A stretch of 64,000 nt of DNA from Frateuria hangzhouensis (GTDB lineage: Bacteria; Pseudomonadota; Gammaproteobacteria; Xanthomonadales; Rhodanobacteraceae), in contig NZ_JAPMIU010000002.1 of the NCBI RefSeq assembly GCF_026410505.1, positions 363,006 to 427,005 on the forward strand, read 5' to 3'. The position numbers and the translations under genes are program-made. Under the pieces are notes generated by a model. It was not told where the DNA came from. It ran no database searches and saw only the letters and a program-made list of their open reading frames with translations. This document shows positions 34,662-43,229 of the stretch, in pieces. Position 1 is the first letter of the stretch, and the number at the start of each line of letters is the position of its first letter.

Positions 34662-35896
34662 ATGCCACCGCTCGCGTGCTTACCGGCCTGGCGGCCGGCG
34701 CCGCCATCGGCTTGCTGCTCGCCGCTTGGGATCCGGTCGTGGCCGGGCAGGTGGCCAGCGTGGTGCAGCCGTTCGGCAAGCTGTGGCTGAACGCATTGCA
34801 GATGACCGTGGTGCCGCTGGTGCTGGCGCTGGTGGTGGTGGGCGTCAACACGGCGACCGACGCGGCCGCCTCCGGACGCATCGCGCGGCGCGCGATCGTG
34901 GTGTTCATCCTGTTGCTGCTGCTCGGCGCGCTGTTCACCGCGCTGGTGGCGCCGCCGCTGTTCGACCTGTTTCCGCACAATCCGGCGCTGCGCGGCGCGC
35001 TCGACCATGCCGTGGTCGGCGCGGCCGCGCAGACCAGCCCGGTGGGCTGGACCGACGCGCTGGTGGCGATGGTGCCGAGCAACGCGATCATGGCTGCCGC
35101 GCAGAGCGCGATGCTGCCGCTGGTGGTGTTCGCGCTGTTCCTCGGCTTCGCATTGACCCGCATCGCGCCGGCGCGGCGCGCCATGCTGGTGGAGTTCTTC
35201 CAGGCGATCGCCGACGCCATGATCGTGATCGTGCGCTGGGTGCTGTGGGTGGCACCGCTGGGCGTGTTCGCACTGATTCTGGGTGTGTGCGCGCGCTCGG
35301 GCCTGGGCATGCTGAGCGCGCTGGGCGTGTACGTGCTGGTCGAGATCCTGTTGTACCTGGCCGTCAGCATCATGATGTATGCCGTGGCCGTGACCTGGGG
35401 TGGCGAGAAGCTCGCCCGCTTCGTCGCCGCGCTGTTGCCGCCGCAGGCGGTGGCGATCAGCACGCAGTCCTCGCTCGCCTCGCTGCCGGCGATGCTGGAA
35501 AGCGCCGAACAGCGGCTGGGCTATCCCAAGCAGGTCAACGCGCTGGTGCTGCCGATGGCGGTCACGCTGTTCCGCCTGACCAGCCCGGTGCAGTACGTGA
35601 CTTCGGCCGCGTTCATCGCCTGGGCCTACGGCATCGACCTGTCCGCGGGCCAGCTCGTCGCCGGCGCCGTGCTGGCGGTGGTGATCAGCCTGGGATCGGT
35701 GGGCCTGCCGGGCGCGGTGACCTTCATCGCCACCAACCTGCCGGTCGCGCAGGCGATGGGCGTGCCGGTGGGGCCGCTGGGGCTGATGCTGGCGGTGGAC
35801 ACGCTGCCCGATGCTTTCGCCACCCTCGGCAACGTCACCGCGGACGTTACCGCGACCAGTGTGGTGGCGCGGCAATCGCGCCGCGACGCCCCATGA
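34658..35896 (+). CDS. Dicarboxylate/amino acid:cation symporter (DAACS)
   Basis: Inner-membrane secondary transporter of 412 residues in the GltP/DctA family. Family features include the re-entrant loop region STQSSLASLPAML, the transport-core segment TLFRLTSPVQYVTSAAF, and the substrate-binding end DTLPDAFATLGNVTADVTAT. Members import glutamate, aspartate or C4-dicarboxylates with Na+ or H+. In this island glutamate released from stem peptides is the obvious candidate. Start ATG 34658 overlaps the preceding stop. Confidence 0.88.
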   Translation: MNATARVLTGLAAGAAIGLLLAAWDPVVAGQVASVVQPFGKLWLNALQMTVVPLVLALVVVGVNTATDAAASGRIARRAIVVFILLLLLGALFTALVAPPLFDLFPHNPALRGALDHAVVGAAAQTSPVGWTDALVAMVPSNAIMAAAQSAMLPLVVFALFLGFALTRIAPARRAMLVEFFQAIADAMIVIVRWVLWVAPLGVFALILGVCARSGLGMLSALGVYVLVEILLYLAVSIMMYAVAVTWGGEKLARFVAALLPPQAVAISTQSSLASLPAMLESAEQRLGYPKQVNALVLPMAVTLFRLTSPVQYVTSAAFIAWAYGIDLSAGQLVAGAVLAVVISLGSVGLPGAVTFIATNLPVAQAMGVPVGPLGLMLAVDTLPDAFATLGNVTADVTATSVVARQSRRDAP

Positions 35897-35918
35897 CCCA
35901 CAGACGCACGCCACCCCT

Positions 35919-35993
35919 GTAGGAGCCCACTTGTGGGCGATGCCTTTTCCACCGGTCAGGGCATCAAAGCATCGCCCACGAGGGGGCTCCTGC
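35919..35993. repeat. GTAG REP pair
   Basis: TGTAGGAGCCCACTTGTGGGCGATGC (35919-35944) and inverted GCATCGCCCACGAGGGGGCTCCTGCA; lies between symporter and dehydrogenase genes. Confidence 0.85.
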
Positions 35994-36027
35994 AAGTGCC
36001 GGCACCGACCCAACGACAGAGTTGACG

Positions 36028-37161
36028 ATGAACCTGATCGATACCGATGTGATCGTGATCGGCGCCGGCATGGCCGGTGCCTCGGTCGCGTACTTCCTCG
36101 CCCCGCACGCGCGCGTGCTGATGCTCGAGCGCGAAGCCTACGCCGGCATGCATTCCACCGGCCGGTCGGCGGCACTGTTCAGCGAGACCTACGGCTCGCC
36201 GCAGGTGCGCGCACTGACCCGCGCGACGCGGCCGTTCCTGGCCAGTCCGCCGGAAGGCTTCGCCAGCGCGGCCATCCTGACGCCGCGCGGGGCCACCGTA
36301 ATCGGCACGGCCGCCGATGCCGACCGCGTGCGTGCCGAGTACGAGGCGATCGTGCCCTACACGCGTGACCTCGAACTGCACGATGCCGCCCGCCTGCGCG
36401 CGAGCGTGCCGGTGCTGCGGCCCGAGGCCGCGCACATCGGCATGCACGAGCCGGGCGCCGCCGACATCGATGTCAACGAGCTGCACCAGGGCTTCCTGCG
36501 CGGCCTGCGTGCGCGCGGCGGACAATGGCGCCTTGACGTGGCCATCCGCGCGATCGAGCGCACCGCCGCCGGCTGGGAGGTCGACGCAGGCGAAGCGGTG
36601 TACCGCGCGCCGCTGCTGCTCGACGCCGCCGGCGCCTGGGCCGACCAGGTCGCGCGGCTGGCCGGCGTCGCACCGCTGGGCTTGCAGCCCAAGCGCCGCT
36701 CGGCGTTCGTGTTCGAGCCGCCGGCCGGCGTGGACGTGCACCGCTGGCCGTTCATCTGCGACATCGCCGAAACCTTCTACTTCAAGCCGGACGCCGGCCT
36801 GCTGCTCGGCTCGGCCGCCAACGCCGACCCGGTCGACGCGCATGACGTGCAGCCGGAGGAGTACGACATCGCGCTCGGCATCCACGGCATCGAGCAGGCC
36901 ACCACGATGGAGATCCGCCGCCCGACCCGCACCTGGGCCGGCCTGCGCTCCTTCGTCGCCGACGGCGACCTGGTCGGCGGCTTCGCCCCGGATGCGCCGG
37001 GCTTCTTCTGGGTCGCTGCCCAAGGCGGCTATGGCATCCAGACCAGCGCGGCCATGGGCGAGGCCTGTGCCAACCTGGCGCTGGGCCGGCCGTTACCGAG
37101 CCACCTGGCCGACGCTGGCATCACCTCGTCCCTGCTTGATCCGGTACGCCTGCACCGCTGA
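36028..37161 (+). CDS. FAD-dependent D-amino-acid dehydrogenase, DauA-like
   Basis: 377 residues, DAO-fold flavoprotein. Dinucleotide-binding VIVIGAGMAGASVAYFL at the N terminus, HSTGRSAA, GADIDVNELHQGFLRG, LGLQPKRRSAF and the C-terminal FFWVAAQGGYGIQTSAAMGE closely match Pseudomonas aeruginosa D-arginine dehydrogenase as I recall it. However, two substrate-site residues of that enzyme differ: its H48 aligns with L50 and its E87 (binds the cationic side chain) with A89, while Y53 is kept (Y55). So a neutral D-amino acid such as D-Ala is more likely than D-Arg. It would pass electrons to the respiratory chain or another acceptor. ATG 36028 preferred over TTG 36022. Confidence 0.85.
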   Translation: MNLIDTDVIVIGAGMAGASVAYFLAPHARVLMLEREAYAGMHSTGRSAALFSETYGSPQVRALTRATRPFLASPPEGFASAAILTPRGATVIGTAADADRVRAEYEAIVPYTRDLELHDAARLRASVPVLRPEAAHIGMHEPGAADIDVNELHQGFLRGLRARGGQWRLDVAIRAIERTAAGWEVDAGEAVYRAPLLLDAAGAWADQVARLAGVAPLGLQPKRRSAFVFEPPAGVDVHRWPFICDIAETFYFKPDAGLLLGSAANADPVDAHDVQPEEYDIALGIHGIEQATTMEIRRPTRTWAGLRSFVADGDLVGGFAPDAPGFFWVAAQGGYGIQTSAAMGEACANLALGRPLPSHLADAGITSSLLDPVRLHR

Positions 37162-37359
37162 CCGGCGCGCCGCACGGGAGCAGGGTTTGTGGCCTGTGGG
37201 GCGATCGGCGCACTTGGCGCCAGCCCTGTCGCCGGCGTCCGTGGCTGATGCGCATCGTCATCGGCGCCATCGCCCCGGAAAAGCTTGTCGGGGCTTCGAC
37301 GGGTCGTGGTTGCCGCCGGCGCCGCCACCCCTTGGATCGGCAGCGCCGGAGCCTTTCGA

Positions 37360-39174
37360 TCAGTAACCCGCGGCCAGGCCGGCGGGGCGACGCGGATCGT
37401 TGGCGCCCTCGAGCACGCCGGTCTCGGGATTGATCAGGATTGCCTCCACGGCGCCGCCGCTGAACCGCTTGAACGTGTAGCCCATCGCTTCGAGTGTCTG
37501 CTGCGACTTCGGCGTGAGCAGGCCCTCACCGGCGTAAACCACGTCCGGATACCACTGTTGGTGCAGGCGGGGCGCGTTGACGGCTTGCTGCATGTTCATG
37601 CCGAACTCGACCACGTTGAGGAAGCTTTCCAGCGTGGACGAGATGATGGTGGCGCTGCCGGGGCTGCCGGTGAGCATGAACGGCTTGCCCTGGCGCAGCA
37701 CGATGGTGGGCGTCATCGAGCTCAGGGGACGCTTGCCCGGCTCGACCTGGTTGACCACGCCCTGGACCAGCCCGGCCCCGTTGGCCACCCCCGGCTTGGC
37801 GGTAAAGTCGTCCATCTCGTCGTTGAGGAAGAAGCCGGTGTCGCCGGCGATCTGCTTGTTGCCGAACAGGAAGTTGATGGTGTAGGTGACCGCGACAGCA
37901 TTGCCGTCCTTGTCGACCACCGAGTAGTGCGTGGTGTGGTTGCCTTCGGGTGCGCCGAGGCTGCCCTTGATCTCGGAGGACGGCGTGGCCTTGTCCGGCA
38001 GGATGGTGGCGCGCAATTCCGCCGCGTGTTCGTCCGAAAGCAGCCTGTCGATCGGGTTGTGCACGAAGGCCGGATCACCCAGGTAGGTGTTGCGATCGGC
38101 GAACGCCCGCCGCTCGGCCTCGACCAGGTAGTGCACGCTGTTGACCGAACCGTAGCCCCATTTGGCCAGCGGATAGGGCTCGATGATTTGCAGAATCAGG
38201 CACAGCGTGGTACCGCCGGAGCTCGGCGGTGGCGCCGAGACGACGGTGTAGCCGTGGTACTGGCACTGGATCGGCTTTTCCCACTGCGCTGTGTAGTCGG
38301 CGAAATCCTGAAGCGACAGGATGCCGCCGTTGGCGTCGCTGGCCTTGACTACCGTGTGCGCGATCGACCCCTCGTAGAAGGCCTTGGTGCCGCCTTTGGC
38401 GATTAGCTCCAGCGTATGCGCCAGATCCTTCTGCACCAGCCGCTCGCCGACCTTGAACGGCTTGCCATGGTTGAGGAAGATCGCCGCCACGTTGGCATGC
38501 TCGGCAAAATCGCTGGTGCGCGAATCCAGGCTGTCGACATCGCCCTGCTTAAGTATGTAACCCTCGCGGGCCAGCTTGATCGCCGGGGCGATGACCTCCT
38601 GCAGCGACATCGTGCCGTAGGCCTTCAGCGCGGTAGCGAAACCCATCACCGTGCCCGGTACGCCCACGCCCAGATAAGTGTCCGTACTACGTCCGTCGAC
38701 GACGTTGCCGTCGGCATCCTGGAACATGGTGGGCGTGGCTTTCGCCGGCGCCTTTTCGCGGAAGTTGAGGAACAGGTTGCGGCCATCCTTCAAATGGATG
38801 GTCATGAAACCGCCGCCGCCGATATTGCCGCAGCACGGATGCACCACGGCCTCGGCGAAACCCACCGCCACAGCGGCGTCCACGGCGTTGCCGCCGCGCT
38901 TGAGGATGTCCACGCCCACCAGGGTGGCCAGGTGTTGTGCGCTGACCACCATGGCGTGTTTGGCCGTCACCGGCTTGGCACGTGCCAGTGCTTCCCGGGT
39001 CTGGACGGGCTCATGACCGGTCTCGTCCGGGTTGACCTGCTGGGCCCAGACCAGTGCACAGGGTGTCGCCAGCAGGGCGACCATCGCCACCCCGAGCCAT
39101 CGAACCCTGTTGCCGCGTGCCGTTGTGCAGTGGGCGGGGTTTGCGTGGGCGTGGGTCGCGTTTGGATCTGACAT
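37360..39174 (-). CDS. ggt: Gamma-glutamyltranspeptidase precursor
   Basis: Periplasmic N-terminal-nucleophile hydrolase that cleaves gamma-glutamyl bonds; made as a 604-residue precursor and self-cleaved. Signal-anchor region about 25-45. The autoprocessing/catalytic threonine is T414 in GNHTTHYSVVDKDGN, giving large (~370 aa after signal removal) and small (~190 aa) subunits. Other motifs: NPDETGHEPVQT, GGGGFMTIH, LSSMTPTIVL and GSPGSATIISS. In this island it could attack gamma-D-Glu linkages or simply salvage gamma-glutamyl peptides. ATG 39174 follows GGAG nine bases upstream. Transcribed toward the rightward operon. Confidence 0.92.
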   Translation of the reverse strand: MSDPNATHAHANPAHCTTARGNRVRWLGVAMVALLATPCALVWAQQVNPDETGHEPVQTREALARAKPVTAKHAMVVSAQHLATLVGVDILKRGGNAVDAAVAVGFAEAVVHPCCGNIGGGGFMTIHLKDGRNLFLNFREKAPAKATPTMFQDADGNVVDGRSTDTYLGVGVPGTVMGFATALKAYGTMSLQEVIAPAIKLAREGYILKQGDVDSLDSRTSDFAEHANVAAIFLNHGKPFKVGERLVQKDLAHTLELIAKGGTKAFYEGSIAHTVVKASDANGGILSLQDFADYTAQWEKPIQCQYHGYTVVSAPPPSSGGTTLCLILQIIEPYPLAKWGYGSVNSVHYLVEAERRAFADRNTYLGDPAFVHNPIDRLLSDEHAAELRATILPDKATPSSEIKGSLGAPEGNHTTHYSVVDKDGNAVAVTYTINFLFGNKQIAGDTGFFLNDEMDDFTAKPGVANGAGLVQGVVNQVEPGKRPLSSMTPTIVLRQGKPFMLTGSPGSATIISSTLESFLNVVEFGMNMQQAVNAPRLHQQWYPDVVYAGEGLLTPKSQQTLEAMGYTFKRFSGGAVEAILINPETGVLEGANDPRRPAGLAAGY

Positions 39175-39789
39175 GAACTCGGACTCCAGATGGGTGGGGG
39201 GAGCGTGATCGCTGACTGCTGCCATGCACGAACCCGGCGTGGCATCGGGGCGGGTCATGGGCATGGCCCGCGGTCAGTGGTGGTAGCTTCCTCGGCAGCG
39301 GGGGAGCGGGGCAATTCGAACGCGGGTGCCGGGGCATCTGTTCGAAGCAGTCGCTTTGCGTGAATCACCGTTGACGCCGTCGGCCCGGCGGGCGTTGCCG
39401 CTGGGTGCGGCATGGTTCGGTTGGACACAGGCTCATCCCACGCGGTCATGCGCTCGAGAATAGTCGCCGCCAGCCGGGCGGCACCAATGAAAAGACCCAT
39501 GCCTGGCATAACCGGTGGTTGTGGCGGCATCACCCGCGCCATCGAGTGGGGCGCTGCCAGCGCAAAAAGCCCACAACCGTGGGTTATGTCAGGTGCCGGT
39601 ATTTTCATTGGAGGCCGGCGTTGGCCTGTGACTATGCTCGAGACAAGTGGCAAGGCGCCAACCCGAACGGGACGGTGCCTGTCCGCACAACCATGGTCAA
39701 TGCGTTGCCGACGCGGGGCGGCAACCACAGCAAATCATCGCCGGCAACGAGCCGGTTGTTGTTGCATCCAAACCTTGGGGGAGCCTTTC
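39175..39789. other. Long intergenic region between ggt and the second TonB receptor
   Basis: 615 bases with no convincing gene; open frames here have no ribosome-binding site or family resemblance. It contains the imperfect inverted repeat at 39484-39611 and must hold the divergent promoters of ggt and the TonB receptor, which I could not place confidently. Confidence 0.5.
39484..39611. repeat. 128-bp imperfect inverted repeat (MITE-like or regulatory)
   Basis: 41-base arms at 39484-39524 and 39571-39611, complementary at 32 of 41 positions, beginning CCAATGAAAA and ending TTTTCATTGG, with a 46-base centre that itself contains GCGCTG-CCAGCGC. On the minus strand CCCAC-GGTT-GTGGG followed by CTTTTT (39564-39583) resembles a small terminator. 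No target-site duplication is evident. Confidence 0.65.
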
Positions 39790-42288
39790 ATGAACGAGCG
39801 TCTCGGTCGCGTCATTCCCAATCTGCTCTCCGCATCGGTGCTGTTGGCGCTGACGGGTACTGCCATGGCGCAGCAGACCCAGCCGGTCCAGGCCGCCGAC
39901 GCAGCGACATCGAGTGCGCAACAAACAAACGAGGAGCAGCAGAAGCAGAATGCCGCCACCCTGTCCCGGGTAATCGTGACCGGCACGCGTACCAGCGATC
40001 GCACGCAGTCCAGTTCGCTGGTACCGGTGGACGTGATTCCGAGCCAGGTCCTCAACGATTCCGGCGCCGTCAGCCTGGGCAACGCGCTGGACCTTGCCGT
40101 GCCGTCGCTGAATTTCCCGCTGGCCTCGATGTCCGACACGTTCGCCTTCGTGCGGCCGTTCCAGATGCGCGGCCTCAACAGCGACCAGGTGTTGATCCTG
40201 GTGGACGGCAAGCGCTGGCACTCCAGCGCACTGATGCTGACGCTGGGCCAGGTCGGCCAGGGTTCGCAGGGCGTCAACATCAACACGATCCCGATTGGCG
40301 CGATCGACCATATCGAGGTGCTGCGCGATGGCGCTTCGGCCCAATACGGTTCGGATGCGCTGGCCGGCGTCATCAACATCATCCTGAAAAAGGGCGCCAG
40401 GGGCGGCGAAGTGCAAGCCGATTACGGCAAGTACTCGGCAGGCGACGGCGCCAGTACCCGGCTGCAGAGCAACCTCGGCTTCTCACTGGGCGACAAGGGA
40501 TGGGTGCGGATTTCCGCGCAGGTCGGCAAACAGGATCCGACCAATCGCGCGGGGCTGGACAACCGGCCCGGGTTTACCGAGCTGGGAAGGAAGTACCACG
40601 TAGGCATTGCCAATTCCAACAACTACAACACCTTCCTCAACTGGCAATACGACTTCACGCCCAAGGTGCATTTCTACGGTTACGGGCACTACGGCCGGCT
40701 GATGGCCGAGCCGATGGCGTTCTATCGCTACGGCACCAACTCGCCGGAACCGAAAGATCCCCTGATGCAGTACATCTTCCCCAACGGCGACGGTTTCAAT
40801 CCGGTGGAGCACGGCGTGTCGCGCGACAAGTCCTTCGTGATGGGGGTGCGCGGGGAGACCGAATCCGGTTGGGATTGGGACACCAGTGCCACCTGGGGCG
40901 CCAATCGCGTGTCCTATGGCACCTTCGACACGGTCAACTTCGCCTTCTGGAACGACTTCGGCTACAGCCCCACCGACATCCACGACGGCACGCTGACCGC
41001 CTCGCAGGCTACCTTCGATTTCTCGATGGGCAAGTCACTGAACGATGACTGGCACTTGAGCTTCGGCGCGCAGTACCTGCACCAGGGATACAAGATCGTG
41101 GCCGGTGACCTGGCCTCGTATTACGTGGGCACGTCGGGCGTCACCGGCGGCGCGCAGGGCTTTGCCGGCTGGGGTCCGGAGGACGCCAGCAACAGCACGC
41201 GGCACTCGCTGGCCGAGTACGCGCAGCTCGAAGGCAACATCACCGACCGGCTGAGCACCTCCCTCGCGGCGCGCCACGAGGATTACTCGGACTTCGGCAC
41301 CAACCTCTCCTACGCGCTGTCCGGCCGCTACGACTTCGACCACGGGTTCGCCTTGCGCGGCACCGTCTCCACCGGGTTCCGCGCGCCGGGCCTGGGCCAG
41401 CAGCACGCGTCGGTGACCACCTCGGTGTCGTATCCGGAGGGCAACTCGCTGGGCCTGCCCGAGGGCATCTACCTGCGGGGCCTGGTACCGCCGGACAACA
41501 GGACCGCCGTGCTGCTGGGCAGCCAGCCGCTGAAGCCGGAGACCACGCGCAGCTATACCGTGGGCGCCGTGTGGGCTCCCACCCGCACGTTCACGACCAC
41601 GGTGGACCTGTACAACATCCAGCTGAAAAACCGCATCCTGATGTCGAGCTCGATGTCGCTGGTGACCGATTCGGTCAAGGACTACCTGGCGGCCAATGGC
41701 ATCGTCAACTCCGAATACGTGGCCCTTGCCTATTTCACCAATGCCGCTGAAATGCGCATCAAGGGCATCGGCGTGGTCATGAACTACCTCAAGGAGTTCG
41801 ACCACGGCGGGTCACTCCAGACCACCGTCAACTGGTCCTACCACAAGAACAAGGTGACCGAGGTCCTGCCCAACCCCGCGGTGCTCGACGCGCTCGGCGA
41901 TGTCGGCTTCCAGCGCATCACGCGCAGCCAGGAGAAGGGCCTGCTCGCCGACCAGATGCCGCGCTCCAAGTTCATCTGGACCAACACCTACAAGACCGGC
42001 CACTGGGGCTTCACCGGCACCGCGGTGCGTTACGGCGGGGTCACCGAGTACGGTTCGACCAGCTACCTCGACGACGACGTCTACCCGGCCAGGTGGATCT
42101 TCAACCTGGCCGCGAATTACTTCCACGATCGCTGGACCTTCACCCTGGGCGCCGACAACGTCTTCGACACCTATCCGCAAGAAGCGCCCGAAGGCAGCAA
42201 TTTCCACGGCATATTCCCCTATCCGAGCAGCTCGCCGTTCGGTGCCCAGGGCGCCTACGTCTACGGCAAAGTCGCCTATCGCTGGTGA
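39790..42288 (+). CDS. TonB-dependent receptor
   Basis: Outer-membrane transporter of 832 residues. Signal peptide about 1-31 (ending TGTAMA), Gln-rich linker, TonB-box/plug region (SRVIVTGTRTSDR, about 60-180, with VLRDGASAQYGSDALAGVINI), and a beta barrel ending in aromatic VAYRW. The plug signature is typical of the iron/cobalamin-like and carbohydrate-type receptors of Lysobacterales; substrate cannot be assigned. ATG 39790 follows GGGGGAG seven bases upstream; the longer open frame upstream runs through the inverted repeat and was rejected. It may extend the neighbouring catabolic island, but no partner transporter is adjacent. Confidence 0.88.
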   Translation: MNERLGRVIPNLLSASVLLALTGTAMAQQTQPVQAADAATSSAQQTNEEQQKQNAATLSRVIVTGTRTSDRTQSSSLVPVDVIPSQVLNDSGAVSLGNALDLAVPSLNFPLASMSDTFAFVRPFQMRGLNSDQVLILVDGKRWHSSALMLTLGQVGQGSQGVNINTIPIGAIDHIEVLRDGASAQYGSDALAGVINIILKKGARGGEVQADYGKYSAGDGASTRLQSNLGFSLGDKGWVRISAQVGKQDPTNRAGLDNRPGFTELGRKYHVGIANSNNYNTFLNWQYDFTPKVHFYGYGHYGRLMAEPMAFYRYGTNSPEPKDPLMQYIFPNGDGFNPVEHGVSRDKSFVMGVRGETESGWDWDTSATWGANRVSYGTFDTVNFAFWNDFGYSPTDIHDGTLTASQATFDFSMGKSLNDDWHLSFGAQYLHQGYKIVAGDLASYYVGTSGVTGGAQGFAGWGPEDASNSTRHSLAEYAQLEGNITDRLSTSLAARHEDYSDFGTNLSYALSGRYDFDHGFALRGTVSTGFRAPGLGQQHASVTTSVSYPEGNSLGLPEGIYLRGLVPPDNRTAVLLGSQPLKPETTRSYTVGAVWAPTRTFTTTVDLYNIQLKNRILMSSSMSLVTDSVKDYLAANGIVNSEYVALAYFTNAAEMRIKGIGVVMNYLKEFDHGGSLQTTVNWSYHKNKVTEVLPNPAVLDALGDVGFQRITRSQEKGLLADQMPRSKFIWTNTYKTGHWGFTGTAVRYGGVTEYGSTSYLDDDVYPARWIFNLAANYFHDRWTFTLGADNVFDTYPQEAPEGSNFHGIFPYPSSSPFGAQGAYVYGKVAYRW

Positions 42289-42290
42289 TG

Positions 42291-42332
42291 ACACCATGGC
42301 GACGGCCGGCATGCCGGCCGTCGCCATGGTGT
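42291..42332. terminator. Perfect 42-bp palindrome after the TonB receptor
   Basis: ACACCATGGCGACGGCCGGC-A and its exact complement meet without a loop spacer, two bases after the stop codon. Likely folds as a long hairpin in RNA; no T-run follows, so it may block exonucleases instead of terminating. The core GGCGACGGCCGGCAT recurs near 42457-42471. Confidence 0.6.
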
Positions 42333-42629
42333 CGCGCTACGGTCAGCGTTGCCTGCGGTCGCGGTTCGCGATGCGGCTGATCACGCCGGTCGCCGCAACG
42401 TCCGCCGCGTCGGTGCGGCGGGTAGCGCGCACCCGGCGCGGCATCTGTCGGTAAGGGCGACGGCCGGCATCTTCGATCCTTCCATCGTCGCGATGACGGG
42501 TCGGCGAGTGCGCCCGGTGGGTTCGCATGGGCCGGAAGCGATCACTCCAACGTAGCGCCACCGGGCCTTGCCCCTGGGCCGTCGGGCTATCATGGCCGCC
42601 TTCTTGGTTCGCTTGCGGAAGCGTTCGCC
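42333..42629. other. Intergenic region upstream of trpG
   Basis: About 300 bases with no gene supported on either strand. It presumably holds the trpGDC promoter, which I could not identify with confidence. Confidence 0.4.
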
Positions 42630-43229
42630 ATGCTTTTGATGATCGACAACTACGACAGCTTCACCTTCAACCTCGTGCAGTACCTGGGCGAGCTGGGGCA
42701 GGAGGTGAGGGTGGTGCGCAACGATGCGCTGGACGTGACGGGCATCCGCGCGCTCAAGCCCTCGCACATCATGATTTCGCCCGGCCCGGGCACACCGGAC
42801 GATGCGGGCGTGTCGCTGGAGGTGCTGCGCGAGCTGTCCGGTGACGTGCCGGTGTTCGGCGTGTGCCTGGGCCACCAGGCGATCGGGCAGGCGTTCGGCG
42901 GCAAGGTGGTCCGTGCCAAGCAGATCATGCATGGCAAGACCTCGCCGGTGCGGCACCGCGGGCAGGGCGTGTTCGCCGGCCTGCCCGATCCGTTCGAGGC
43001 GACCCGCTACCACTCGCTGGTGGTCGAGCAGGGCTCGCTGCCGGACTGCCTTGAAGTAACCGCATGGACGGAGCATGCGGACGGCTCGCTCGACGAGATC
43101 ATGGGGCTGCGCCACAAGACCCTGCCGGTCGAGGGCGTGCAGTTCCACCCGGAATCGATCCTGACCCAGCACGGCCACGACATGCTGGCCAATTTCCTCG
43201 GCCTGCCGCGGCGGAAACTGGCCGCATGA
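42630..43229 (+). CDS. trpG: Anthranilate synthase component II (glutamine amidotransferase)
   Basis: Glutaminase subunit that feeds ammonia to TrpE; 199 residues. Class I amidotransferase triad: Cys in VFGVCLGHQ, His and Glu in VQFHPES. N terminus [20 protein letters not shown] and [11 protein letters not shown] are diagnostic. It may also serve p-aminobenzoate synthase, as in several bacteria with a single such gene. The stop overlaps the trpD start by ATGA. GGAAG precedes the ATG. Confidence 0.95.
   Translation: MLLMIDNYDSFTFNLVQYLGELGQEVRVVRNDALDVTGIRALKPSHIMISPGPGTPDDAGVSLEVLRELSGDVPVFGVCLGHQAIGQAFGGKVVRAKQIMHGKTSPVRHRGQGVFAGLPDPFEATRYHSLVVEQGSLPDCLEVTAWTEHADGSLDEIMGLRHKTLPVEGVQFHPESILTQHGHDMLANFLGLPRRKLAA

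Noticed and set aside
31746..35993. Regularly spaced palindromes resembling a CRISPR array
   Set aside because: Units are hundreds to thousands of bases apart, in inverted pairs with GTAG heads and no uniform spacers; they are REP elements, and no cas gene is present.
37162..37359. Small coding region between the dehydrogenase and ggt genes
   Set aside because: No ribosome-binding site or recognisable protein; treated as the convergent 3' spacer.
39412..39789. N-terminal extension of the second TonB receptor
   Set aside because: The extension runs through the inverted repeat, lacks a ribosome-binding site, and a good signal peptide with Shine-Dalgarno starts at 39790.
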